From: Bacteroidales bacterium UBA2800
Lineage (GTDB): Bacteria; Bacteroidota; Bacteroidia; Bacteroidales; Paludibacteraceae
Assembly: GCA_002351925.1 (NCBI GenBank)
Contig: DEHM01000017.1
Coordinates: forward strand, 1-35,626
Reading direction: 5' to 3'
DNA length: 35,626 nt
In this document: in pieces, positions 1 through 7,492 of the stretch
How positions within the stretch are numbered: position 1 is the first letter of the stretch
Layout of the letters: each line of letters starts with the position of its first letter
Notes under the pieces: generated by a model
Databases searched by the model: none
Seen by the model: the letters and a program-made list of their open reading frames with translations, nothing else
What the model was told of the DNA's origin: nothing
Translations under genes and position numbers: made by a program

Positions 1-78
1 CCGGGCGGCAAGAAGACGATGAAAAGCTACCTCTGGAGCTTGGAGTTGGCCGCTTACGATGCACAGCATCAAGGCTAA
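1..78 (+). CDS. C-terminal end of an unrecognised protein (partial)
   Basis: The window opens inside a reading frame that runs 25 codons from base 1 and stops at TAA 76-78. The visible C-terminus ends LELAAYDAQHQG. It is followed directly by a large palindrome and two hairpin terminators, as expected at the end of a transcription unit. The GC-rich codon use matches the core genes downstream. The fragment is too short to assign to a family, and the 5' part lies outside the window. Confidence 0.6.
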   Translation, partial: PGGKKTMKSYLWSLELAAYDAQHQG

Positions 79-176
79 GTGCTCGGATAGCTACTCATCG
101 GGGTATCGGCCCCATGCCTACGTGTTTTGGGGTACCCATTCCCCAAAACATGCCCCCGAGTGAGTACTATCCTCAC
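79..176. repeat. 98-nt imperfect inverted repeat with a long inner hairpin
   Basis: The arms pair along almost the whole element: 79-81 with 174-176, GGATAG 85-90 with CTATCC 167-172, TACTCA 92-97 with 161-166 (one mispair-free run), and CGGGG 99-103 with 154-158. Inside is a perfect 10-bp hairpin, TGTTTTGGGG 123-132 with CCCCAAAACA 141-150. GGGG 100-103 can instead pair with CCCC 110-113, so two folds compete. No T-run follows, so it is not a normal terminator. It begins at the first base after a stop codon. It may be a structured 3' RNA or a dispersed palindromic element; the family is unknown. Confidence 0.6.
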
Positions 177-186
177 GAAAAAAAAT

Positions 187-214
187 GAAAGGGCGCTCAA
201 TTGAGCGTCCTTTT
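187..214 (+). terminator. Rho-independent terminator after the first partial gene
   Basis: Near-perfect hairpin with core CGCTCAATTGAGCG, flanked by AAAGGg and tCCTTTT, ending in a T-run. It lies about 110 nt after the stop of the partial gene. Confidence 0.75.
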
Positions 215-231
215 AAAGTTTAAGGTTTAAC

Positions 232-258
232 GAAAAAAGCGTCTTCGGGCGCTTTTTT
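232..258. terminator. Bidirectional hairpin terminator
   Basis: AAAAAAGCG, a TCTTCGGG loop, then CGCTTTTTT. The A-run and T-run make it symmetrical, so it could work in both directions. It separates the upstream gene from the promoter at 270. Confidence 0.75.
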
Positions 259-269
259 CTATTTTACAT

Positions 270-300
270 TTGCGTATGTCAGAAAAAAGCAGTACTTTCG
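270..300 (+). promoter_or_regulatory. Bacteroidota-type promoter, extended -33 motif
   Basis: TTGCGTATGTCA starts at 270, and a slightly off-consensus -7 box TACTTTCG at 293-300 follows with the 23-nt TTG-to-TA spacing seen at the other promoters here. The AAAAAAGCAGTA between the boxes is shared with the promoters at 29258 and 31496. A second promoter lies 150 nt further down, so this one may drive a separate small RNA or a longer leader. Confidence 0.7.
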
Positions 301-410
301 ACCAACTACCCTAAAAGGGAACCCCTCGAAGCTACGTTCGCACTTTGGTGCAAACTCCAAGAATTTATGCAAAAAAATCACGCTTGTGCAAGCACAGACT
401 ACTTTTTTTG
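301..410 (+). ncRNA. Possible small RNA or untranslated leader
   Basis: No open frame of note. The stretch lies between the promoter at 270-300 and the next at 420-450 and contains several small hairpins: CCCTAAAAGGG, CGAAGCTACGTTCG, GCACTTTGGTGC and GCTTGTGCAAGC. A run of seven T follows at 403-409. This could be a short transcript of about 110 nt or only the outer leader of the M6 peptidase gene. No known RNA family was recognised. Confidence 0.3.
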
Positions 411-419
411 CTTAAAATC

Positions 420-450
420 TTGCAAATTTGAAAAATTTGTAGTACCTTTG
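420..450 (+). promoter_or_regulatory. Promoter of the M6 peptidase-pullulanase unit
   Basis: TTGCAAATTTGA at 420 and -7 box TACCTTTG at 443-450, TTG-to-TA spacing 23 nt. Transcription should begin near 455-458, giving a leader of about 30 nt before the ATG at 489. Confidence 0.8.
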
Positions 451-488
451 CAGCCGCAAAAGTTGCAAAGAACACAAAACACTATAGT

Positions 489-2045
489 ATGAGACGATTG
501 TTGAGCATGATGATGCTATGTGCTGTCGCAGCGAGTGCGATGGCTGTGCCGGCACGCCGAGAGGCGGTGCTCCGGACTGCAGCGGACGGGACACAGAAAA
601 GCGTGTTCCTCCAGGGCGATGAGACCTTCCACTACCTGACCGACACGCAGGGCAACTGGTTGGACGAAGCGACGCTGATGCCGATGAGTGAAACGGCGAA
701 AGATGAACGACTGAAGGCGAAAGGACAAAGCCGCATGGCGAAAGCCCGTCGCGCGAAGGCAGACACCGGCACCGACAGGCTGCTGGCCGCACGCGGCGCC
801 GTGATACTGGTGAGTTACCAAGATGAGGACTTCAGTCAGACCAACGCCGACATGACTGAATGGGCTATGGGCGACACCTATACCTACAACGGCGCTACCG
901 GCTCTATCCACCGGTATTTCTACGACCAGAGTTGGGGACAATATGACATGCACATCGACGTGTACGGTCCGGTGAAGGTGAGCAAAAACGGCTCGTACTA
1001 CGGCAGCAACGACTGGTACGACAACGATCAGCATCCGGACGAGTTGGTAGTAGAAGCCTGTCGGTTGGCCCACGACAGTCTGGGTGCGGACTTCAGTCAG
1101 TATGACGCCGACGGCGACGGCAAGGTAGACTGGGTAGTGATCCTCTATGCCGGCAAGGGCGAAGCCGACGGCGGTGCATCCAACACCGTTTGGCCTCATC
1201 AGTACGAACTGAGCTACACCGGCAAGTCGTTCCAGCTGGACGGCAAGACGGTGGATCACTACTGCTGCCTCAACGAGTTAGACGGCCAGACCAACAAACG
1301 TTGCGGCATCGGTACGTTCTGCCACGAGTTCAGTCACGTCATGGGTCTGCCCGACTTCTACGCTACTAACAATGCCAGCCACCGCACCTTGGGCAGCTGG
1401 GACATCATGGACTATGGTCCCTATAACAACAACGGTAACACGCCGCCCAACTACTCGGCCTACGAGCGCTGGTTCATGGGCTGGATAGAGCCGACGCTGC
1501 TCAACACCGCCTGCTCGGTGGAGCTGCCGCCGCTGCAGGACAGCAAAGCGGCCTGTCTGATCACCAAGAGCGGACAAGGCATCAGCAATATCCTCACTCC
1601 CCTGCCCAGCACGTTCTACCTGCTGGAGAACCGCCAGAAAGAGGGATGGGACGCGTACCTAAAGGGCAGCGGTATGCTGGTGACCAAAGTACAATGGGAC
1701 AAAACGAAATGGGAGCAAAACACGGTCAACAACACCGCCAGCAAACTGGGTGTAGACATCATCGAGGCCAAAGCCAACACCTCCAGCTACTCGGACAAAG
1801 CCACCGACCTCTATCCGAAGGGAGCCACGTCGTTTACCAAGGTGGATGAGTACCAGGTGACCAATATCGCGATGAGCAACCGCCTCATCACCTTCGACGT
1901 GAACGGCGGCGGCGAGACGCGTACGCTGGACATAGAGGGCATAGAGACCATGGAGACGGGCTGCAGGAAGATACTGCTCGACGGACAGGTGCGTATCGTG
2001 CGCGACGGGAAGATATACGACCTCACGGGGCGCCAAATACGGTAA
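489..2045 (+). CDS. Secreted M6-family zinc metalloprotease (immune inhibitor A-like)
   Basis: A 518-residue exported protease. A basic, Met-rich signal peptide ends near SAMA (about residue 19). The zinc signature HEFSHVMGLPD is at residues 279-289: His279, Glu280, His283 and Asp289 are the expected ligands and catalytic acid of the M6 family (HExxHxxGxxD). An upstream DADGDGKVD loop resembles a calcium site. Residues 20-100 are charged and may be a propeptide. The C-terminus has the tail GQVRIVRDGKIYDLTGRQIR, which resembles the ends of the CotH protein at 9217 and the BspA-like protein at 25572; I infer a shared sorting or surface role. It has its own promoter at 420-450 and is followed after 30 nt by the pullulanase gene, so the two are probably cotranscribed. 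The natural substrate is unknown. Confidence 0.88.
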   Translation: MRRLLSMMMLCAVAASAMAVPARREAVLRTAADGTQKSVFLQGDETFHYLTDTQGNWLDEATLMPMSETAKDERLKAKGQSRMAKARRAKADTGTDRLLAARGAVILVSYQDEDFSQTNADMTEWAMGDTYTYNGATGSIHRYFYDQSWGQYDMHIDVYGPVKVSKNGSYYGSNDWYDNDQHPDELVVEACRLAHDSLGADFSQYDADGDGKVDWVVILYAGKGEADGGASNTVWPHQYELSYTGKSFQLDGKTVDHYCCLNELDGQTNKRCGIGTFCHEFSHVMGLPDFYATNNASHRTLGSWDIMDYGPYNNNGNTPPNYSAYERWFMGWIEPTLLNTACSVELPPLQDSKAACLITKSGQGISNILTPLPSTFYLLENRQKEGWDAYLKGSGMLVTKVQWDKTKWEQNTVNNTASKLGVDIIEAKANTSSYSDKATDLYPKGATSFTKVDEYQVTNIAMSNRLITFDVNGGGETRTLDIEGIETMETGCRKILLDGQVRIVRDGKIYDLTGRQIR

Positions 2046-2075
2046 GAGAACACACAAACAACATATTTTTTCACT

Positions 2076-3968
2076 ATGAGAAACACATTTCTGCTTATGC
2101 TTTCGGTAGCATTGATGGCTTGCTCGGGCAAGCAAATGAAGATGGAGGACGAGTGCCGTTACAGCCATTTCCAGACGAGTTTTGCGTTCTGGTCGAACAC
2201 GGCCGAACAGATGGAAGTGACCATCTACGATGATGGTGCGAACGACCCATGTACGATATGTCCGAAGGAGACCATCACGCTGCAGAAAGGCGCTAACGGC
2301 TTCTGGACAGGCTCCGCCAAAGGTGACCAGAAGGGCAAATACTACACGGTCCGTTCGTATCAGGACGGCGCGTGGAGCGAGGAAGCGCCTGGTATCTTCG
2401 CCAAGGCGGTGAGCGTGAACGGCCAGCGTGCCGCCATCATCGACATGCGGGAGACCGATCCGGAAGGATGGAAAGACGACGAGCGCCCGGCCATGGACGA
2501 CCGCACCGACATCGTGGTCTATGAGACGCACCTGCGCGACTTCACCATGTCGCCCTACTCGGGTGTGGAGCACAAGGGTAAGTTCCTCGCGCTGACCGAA
2601 GAGGCGCCGCTCCGCTACTTGCAGCAACTCGGCATCACCCACCTGCAGATACTGCCAATGTTCGACTACGGCAGCATCGACGAGACGGCGCTCGACGAGA
2701 ACCGTTATAACTGGGGTTACGATCCCGTCAACTACAACGTGCCTGACGGCGGTTACTCCACCAACCCGTACGACCCGGCCTGCCGTATTCGCGAAGCGAA
2801 ACAGATGATTCAGGCGCTCCACAAAGCCGGTATACGCGTCGTGATGGACGTAGTGTACAACCACACCTTCGACGTGATGGGCTGCTCGCTCGGACGCGTG
2901 GTACCGAAATATTTCTACCGCCTCAACGAGGACGGCACCTACGCCAACGGTTCGGGTTGCGGCAACGAGACAGCCTCCGACCACGAGATGATGCGCCGCT
3001 TCATGGTAGAGTCGGTGTGCTACTGGGCACGCGAATACCATATCGACGGCTTCCGTTTCGACCTCATGGGCATACACGATCAGGAGACGATGCGTCAGAT
3101 ACGTGCGGCGCTCGACGAGATAGACCCCACTATCCTCACCTACGGTGAGGGTTGGGCAGCCATGGCACCGGCCTACCCCGACGAACAACTGGCGATGAAG
3201 AAGTGGACCTACCGCATGCCGCGTGTAGGTGCCTTCAGCGACGACATACGCAATGCCCTCATCGGCTCGCCTTTCGACCACGAACGTGGTTTTGCGTCGG
3301 GCAACGCGGCCGGCAAGGCTGACTTGATGCGCGGACTGGTAGGCTGTCCCGACTGGAGCGGACAACCGATGCAGCACGTGAGCTATATCACCTGCCACGA
3401 CAACTACTGCCTGCGCGACCGTATCGAGGTGAGCGCCAAAGACGAGAGCGAAGAGACCCGGCTGCGCATGAACAAGCTGGCGCAGACAGCCGTCCTCGTG
3501 TCGCAAGGTATGTCGTTCCTCTACGGCGGCGAAGAGCTCTACCGCACCAAGCAGGGTATCGACAACAGCTACCAGAGTCCCGACAGCATCAACATCATCC
3601 CCTGGGAGAACAAAGACAAATATGCCGACCTGCTGGAGTACTACCGTCAGATGATAGCTATCCGTCGTGCGCACAAGGGCTTCCGTCTGGGTGACGCTAT
3701 GCTCGTGAGTGAGCACGTCCACCTCGCGGAGACGGCCGACGAGCACCTCGTGGCTTACCGCATCGACAACCTGGAGGGCATCGACACCGCTAAGTCGCTG
3801 CTCGTGCTGCTCAACGGCGGAGATAAACCGCTGCAGGAGCCTATCCCCGAGGGCGACTACACGCTGCTGGTCTTCAACGGCGAGGCGGACGTCAATGGCC
3901 TGTCGGAGCTCCACGAGTCGCAAGCCATCGTCGCGCCCTACTCTGCTACTATCCTCGCAGAGAAATAG
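2076..3968 (+). CDS. pulA: Pullulanase-type GH13 lipoprotein
   Basis: A 630-residue alpha-glucan-debranching enzyme (hydrolysis of alpha-1,6 links in pullulan or starch) predicted to be lipid-anchored: the signal peptide ends in the lipobox LMAC with Cys16. Residues about 30-115 form an N-terminal beta-sandwich-like region. The GH13 barrel carries YNWGYDP (from residue 211), typical of type I pullulanases, then DVVYNHT, GFRFDLMG with nucleophile Asp329, YGEGW with acid/base Glu358, and CHDN with Asp442. All three catalytic acids are present. The last 90 residues are a beta-sandwich domain. It is downstream of the M6 peptidase in the same unit and ends at a hairpin terminator. No SusC/SusD pair is adjacent, so it is not in a classic starch-utilisation locus in this window. 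The exact branch preference is inferred from the family. Confidence 0.9.
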   Translation: MRNTFLLMLSVALMACSGKQMKMEDECRYSHFQTSFAFWSNTAEQMEVTIYDDGANDPCTICPKETITLQKGANGFWTGSAKGDQKGKYYTVRSYQDGAWSEEAPGIFAKAVSVNGQRAAIIDMRETDPEGWKDDERPAMDDRTDIVVYETHLRDFTMSPYSGVEHKGKFLALTEEAPLRYLQQLGITHLQILPMFDYGSIDETALDENRYNWGYDPVNYNVPDGGYSTNPYDPACRIREAKQMIQALHKAGIRVVMDVVYNHTFDVMGCSLGRVVPKYFYRLNEDGTYANGSGCGNETASDHEMMRRFMVESVCYWAREYHIDGFRFDLMGIHDQETMRQIRAALDEIDPTILTYGEGWAAMAPAYPDEQLAMKKWTYRMPRVGAFSDDIRNALIGSPFDHERGFASGNAAGKADLMRGLVGCPDWSGQPMQHVSYITCHDNYCLRDRIEVSAKDESEETRLRMNKLAQTAVLVSQGMSFLYGGEELYRTKQGIDNSYQSPDSINIIPWENKDKYADLLEYYRQMIAIRRAHKGFRLGDAMLVSEHVHLAETADEHLVAYRIDNLEGIDTAKSLLVLLNGGDKPLQEPIPEGDYTLLVFNGEADVNGLSELHESQAIVAPYSATILAEK

Positions 3969-3974
3969 TGCACG

Positions 3975-3999
3975 CGACTGACATTTTGGCAGTCGTTTT
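3975..3999 (+). terminator. Terminator after pulA
   Basis: CGACTG 3975-3980, a 9-nt loop, CAGTCG 3990-3995, then TTTT. It begins 6 nt after the pulA stop. It overlaps the weak candidate -33 element of htpG (TTTG at 3985-3988). Confidence 0.6.
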
Positions 4000-4013
4000 C
4001 CCTTGGCACAAGA

Positions 4014-4056
4014 TTTGTAGATTTAGGGTTGGAATTTGAAACTAAAAATCTACAAA
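4014..4056 (+). promoter_or_regulatory. Inverted repeat abutting the htpG start codon
   Basis: TTTGTAGAT 4014-4022 pairs perfectly with ATCTACAAA 4048-4056, and TTAG 4023-4026 with CTAA 4042-4045, leaving a two-base bulge and a 15-nt loop. The 3' arm ends 3 nt before the ATG at 4060. As RNA this is an AU-rich hairpin masking the initiation region, which would suit heat-responsive control of an Hsp90 gene. If transcription instead starts near 4022 (weak -7 box AAGATTTG at 4010-4017), the repeat would be a DNA operator. Confidence 0.45.
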
Positions 4057-4059
4057 GAT

Positions 4060-5997
4060 ATGAGCAAAGGTACTATTGGTGTGACCTCGGATAACATTTT
4101 TCCGGTCATAAAAAAGTTTTTGTACAGCGACCACGAGATTTTTCTTCGTGAGCTGATCAGTAATGCCGTCGATGCGACGCAGAAGTTGAAAGTTATCAGC
4201 CGTCAGCCGTCAGCTGTCAGCATTCCGATGGATGACTTGCGCGTACGCGTCACTATTGACAAAAAGAAAAAGACCCTCACCGTCAGCGACCACGGTATCG
4301 GCATGACGGCCGACGAGGTGGACAAGTTTATCAACCAGATCGCTTTCTCGGGTGCTGAGGAGTTTCTCAACCAGTATAAAGACAAAGCCGAAGCCATCAT
4401 CGGCCATTTTGGTCTGGGCTTCTACTCCGCCTTTATGGTGAGCAAGAAAGTGGAGATCTTCTCGCTCAGCTACCGGGAGGACGCCAAGGCTGTCCATTGG
4501 AGTTGTGAAGGCAGTCCGGAGTACACGATGGAAGATACCATCAAGGCGGAGCGAGGCACGGACATTGTGCTGCATATAGACGATGAGTTCGCCCAGTATC
4601 TGGAGGACGCGACGATAGAAGGGCTGCTGAAGAAATACTGTAAGTTCCTGCCCGTGGAGATCGCTTTCGGCAAGAAGAAAGAGTGGAAAGACGGCAAGGA
4701 AGTGGAGCTCGACGAGGAGAACATCATCAACGATGTGAACCCCGCGTGGACCCGCAAGCCTGCCGACCTCAAGGACGAGGACTACGACAAGTTCTACCAC
4801 GAGCTCTACCCCACCCAGATGGACGAGCCGCTCTTCCATATCCACCTGAATGTGGACTATCCGTTCAACCTGACGGGTATATTGTATTTCCCGAAGATAA
4901 AGAGCAATCTGGACGTACATCGCAACAAGATACAGCTCTACTGCAACCAGGTCTATGTGACCGACGAGGTGGAGAACATCGTGCCGGAATACCTGACGCT
5001 GCTGCACGGCGTGATCGACAGTCCGGACATCCCGCTCAACGTGAGCCGCAGCTACCTGCAGAGCGACAACAACGTCAAGAAAATAAGCGGCTATATCACC
5101 AAGAAAGTGGCCGACAAACTCGCCGAACTCTACAAGGCCGACAAAGACGGTTTTGCCAAGAAATGGGACGACATCAAGATGTTCATACAGTTCGGTATGC
5201 TGACCGACGAGAAGTTCTACGAGAAAGCCACAGGCTTTGCGCTTCTGAAGAACCTGAGCGGCGAGTACGCTACGCTGGACGAGTATATGGACAAAGTGCG
5301 CGACAAGCAGGTGGATAAGGACGGCAACATGGTGCTACTCTACACCAACGACCCGGATGCCCACTATACCTTCATCGAGCGGGCCAAAGCGAAGGGCTAC
5401 GACGTGCTGCTGCAGGACGGCGAACTGGACGTACACTGTATGAGTCAGGCCGAGCAGAAACACGAGAAACTGCGTTTCGTGCGTATCGACAGCGACACCA
5501 TCGAGAACCTCATCAAGAAGGAAGATGCCGCCAAGGACGCGTATACCGACGAGCAGAAAGAGGGGCTGCGTAAGGCCTTTGAAGCACTGCTGCCGACAAG
5601 CGAAGACAAGTTGCGTTACAACGTGACTTGCGAAGCCGCCGCAGCCGACGCGCTGCCGGTGTTCCTGACGCAGAACGAGTTTATGCGCCGTATGAAAGAG
5701 ATGGCGGCACACCAGCAGGGACTCAGTTTCTACGGCCAGATGCCCGAGAGCTACAACCTCGTGCTCAACACCTCGCACCCGCTGATACAGGAGTTAGTGG
5801 GCAAGGAGGTATCCGAGCAAGTGAACGAAGAAGTGGAGAAAGACGGCAAGAAAGAGACGGTGCTCAAGACCGTTTGCAAGCTGGAAGGCGAAGACGATCG
5901 GATGAAACAGCTGATCGACATCGCCCTCTTGGCCGGCGGACAACTGAAAGGCGAAGCCCTCGCCAAATTCGTCAACCGCAGCGTCGAATTGCTCTAA
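4060..5997 (+). CDS. htpG: Molecular chaperone HtpG (Hsp90 family)
   Basis: A cytosolic ATP-dependent chaperone of 645 residues. The N-terminal GHKL ATPase domain shows FLRELISNAVDATQKL (with the Asn that binds Mg-ATP), the DHGIGMT motif and the GHFGLGFYSAFM lid loop. Middle and C-terminal dimerisation domains follow at usual length. I chose ATG 4060 (MSKGTIGV) over an in-frame TTG at 4036 because family members begin at this point and the earlier codon lies inside the inverted repeat. Residues 46-55 are encoded by four 7-bp repeats (4195-4222) that replace a region of different sequence in the homologues I know. A hairpin terminator follows the stop. The gene appears to be a single transcription unit, with possible control through the inverted repeat at 4014-4056. 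Confidence 0.95.
   Translation: MSKGTIGVTSDNIFPVIKKFLYSDHEIFLRELISNAVDATQKLKVISRQPSAVSIPMDDLRVRVTIDKKKKTLTVSDHGIGMTADEVDKFINQIAFSGAEEFLNQYKDKAEAIIGHFGLGFYSAFMVSKKVEIFSLSYREDAKAVHWSCEGSPEYTMEDTIKAERGTDIVLHIDDEFAQYLEDATIEGLLKKYCKFLPVEIAFGKKKEWKDGKEVELDEENIINDVNPAWTRKPADLKDEDYDKFYHELYPTQMDEPLFHIHLNVDYPFNLTGILYFPKIKSNLDVHRNKIQLYCNQVYVTDEVENIVPEYLTLLHGVIDSPDIPLNVSRSYLQSDNNVKKISGYITKKVADKLAELYKADKDGFAKKWDDIKMFIQFGMLTDEKFYEKATGFALLKNLSGEYATLDEYMDKVRDKQVDKDGNMVLLYTNDPDAHYTFIERAKAKGYDVLLQDGELDVHCMSQAEQKHEKLRFVRIDSDTIENLIKKEDAAKDAYTDEQKEGLRKAFEALLPTSEDKLRYNVTCEAAAADALPVFLTQNEFMRRMKEMAAHQQGLSFYGQMPESYNLVLNTSHPLIQELVGKEVSEQVNEEVEKDGKKETVLKTVCKLEGEDDRMKQLIDIALLAGGQLKGEALAKFVNRSVELL
4195..4222. repeat. Four 7-bp tandem repeats inside htpG
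   Basis: ATCAGCC, GTCAGCC, GTCAGCT and GTCAGCA in a row. They are translated as part of the loop between the first ATPase helix and the following strand (residues 46-55), and 28 bp is absorbed without loss of frame. Confidence 0.8.
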
Positions 5998-6013
5998 AAA
6001 ACCAGGGTTTTTA
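5997..6013 (+). terminator. Terminator after htpG
   Basis: AAAAACC, a two- to four-base loop, then GGTTTTT, beginning at the htpG stop codon. The stem is short and AT-rich, so efficiency is uncertain. Confidence 0.5.
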
Positions 6014-6014
6014 T

Positions 6015-6065
6015 AAAAAAGAATGGCATATGCTTGCATATGTCATTTTTTTGTTGTATCTTTGC
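6015..6065 (+). promoter_or_regulatory. tyrS promoter and operator-like block, duplicated at efp
   Basis: TTG at 6034-6036 and -7 box TATCTTTG at 6057-6064, spacing 23 nt. An imperfect 10-bp inverted repeat, TGGCATATGC-TT-GCATATGTCA (6024-6045), overlaps the -33 element. The block matches 30789-30839 upstream of efp at 50 of 51 positions; the one difference is in the variable bases of the -7 box. This suggests shared control of tyrS and efp. Confidence 0.85.
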
Positions 6066-6186
6066 GCCGTTTTTCGTTGTGTGCGCACATGTGGGCATAG
6101 GAAAACGGACACATGTAGGTACAGGCGAGCGAGTATAGACGTACACACTCACGAACATATACGAACACATATACACACAGATAGAC

Positions 6187-7482
6187 ATGAAGAATTTTGT
6201 AGAAGAATTGCGTTGGCGCGGCATGCTGCATGACATCATGCCCGGCACAGAAGAACAGTTGATGAAAGAGGTGACGACGGCGTACGTAGGTATCGACCCT
6301 ACGGCAGACAGCCTGCACATAGGTCACCTATGCGGAATCATGATGCTGCGTCACCTGCAGCAGTGCGGTCATAAGCCTATCGCGCTGATAGGCGGAGCGA
6401 CAGGAATGATAGGTGACCCGAGCGGCAAGAGCGCCGAGCGGAACCTGCTGACGGAGGAGACACTCAAACACAACGTAGCGTGTATACGCGAGCAGCTGGA
6501 GCACTTCCTGGATTTTAACTCGAAGGAGCCCAATGCGGCCGAGCTGGTGAACAACTACGACTGGATGAAGGACTACACCTTCTTGGACTTCGCGCGTAAC
6601 ATCGGCAAGCTGATCACAGTGAACTACATGATGGCGAAAGACAGCGTGAAGAAACGTTTCAACGGCGAGTACAGCCAGGGTATGTCGTTCACGGAGTTTA
6701 CCTACCAGTTGCTGCAGGGCTATGACTTCGTGTACCTGAACGAGCACAAGAACTGCAAGCTGCAGATGGGCGGCTCGGACCAATGGGGTAACATCACCAC
6801 GGGTACGGAGCTCATCAAGAAGATAACGGGCAACGACGCTTACGCGCTGACCTGTCCGCTGATTACCAAAGCCGACGGCGGTAAGTTCGGCAAGACGGAG
6901 AGCGGCAACGTATGGCTCTCGAAGCGCTATACGAGTCCGTATAAGTTCTACCAGTTCTGGATGAACGTGAGCGACGACGATGCGAAGCGCTACATCAAGA
7001 TCTTCACGAGCCTGACGAGAGAGGAGATAGAGGCGCTCATCCAGGAGCACGAGGCGGCGCCGCACCTGCGCGTGCTGCAGAAGCGTCTGGCCAAAGAGGT
7101 GACCTGCATGGTACACAGCGAGGCAGACTACAACGCCGCCGTAGAGGCCAGCAACATCCTCTTCGGCAACGCGACGGCGGATGCGCTGCGCGCACTGGAC
7201 GAGGAGACTTTCCTGCAGGTGTTTGAGGGCGTGGAGCAATACGAGATAGCGCTGGACGAACTGAAAGCCGGCATCGGTCCGTTGGACCTGCTGGCGGAGA
7301 AAACGGTTATCTTCCCCTCCAAAGGCGAGGCACGTAAGATGATACAAGCCAACGGCTTCAGTCTGAACAAAGAGAAACTGACCGATCCGCAGACGCCGAT
7401 CACCGATGCCGCATTGCTCAACGGCAAGTATCTGCTGTTCCAGAAAGGCAAGAAGAACTATTACCTCGTGAAAGCCGTATAA
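6187..7482 (+). CDS. tyrS: Tyrosyl-tRNA synthetase
   Basis: Attaches tyrosine to tRNA-Tyr in the cytosol. The 431-residue length is normal for the bacterial enzyme. The class I signature is HIGH at residues 44-47 (in DSLHIGHLCG), and the KMSKS-equivalent loop is KFGKT at 233-237, the usual bacterial TyrRS variant. The C-terminal 70 residues form an S4-like RNA-binding domain (KTVIFPSKGEARKMIQANG). The leader is about 115 nt long and rich in ACA/CACA; I see no T-box. Ten nucleotides separate it from the SulP gene, so tyrS is probably the first gene of a long operon. The promoter block is shared with efp. Confidence 0.97.
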   Translation: MKNFVEELRWRGMLHDIMPGTEEQLMKEVTTAYVGIDPTADSLHIGHLCGIMMLRHLQQCGHKPIALIGGATGMIGDPSGKSAERNLLTEETLKHNVACIREQLEHFLDFNSKEPNAAELVNNYDWMKDYTFLDFARNIGKLITVNYMMAKDSVKKRFNGEYSQGMSFTEFTYQLLQGYDFVYLNEHKNCKLQMGGSDQWGNITTGTELIKKITGNDAYALTCPLITKADGGKFGKTESGNVWLSKRYTSPYKFYQFWMNVSDDDAKRYIKIFTSLTREEIEALIQEHEAAPHLRVLQKRLAKEVTCMVHSEADYNAAVEASNILFGNATADALRALDEETFLQVFEGVEQYEIALDELKAGIGPLDLLAEKTVIFPSKGEARKMIQANGFSLNKEKLTDPQTPITDAALLNGKYLLFQKGKKNYYLVKAV

Positions 7483-7492
7483 AGAAAGTGCC

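Noticed and set aside
1659..3923. 754-residue open frame on the minus strand opposite the M6 peptidase and pullulanase genes
   Set aside because: It runs antisense to two recognised genes, has no family features and reflects GC-rich codon bias. Similar long antisense frames at 7637-9136, 16365-17966, 18099-20021 and 33268-35130 were dismissed for the same reason.
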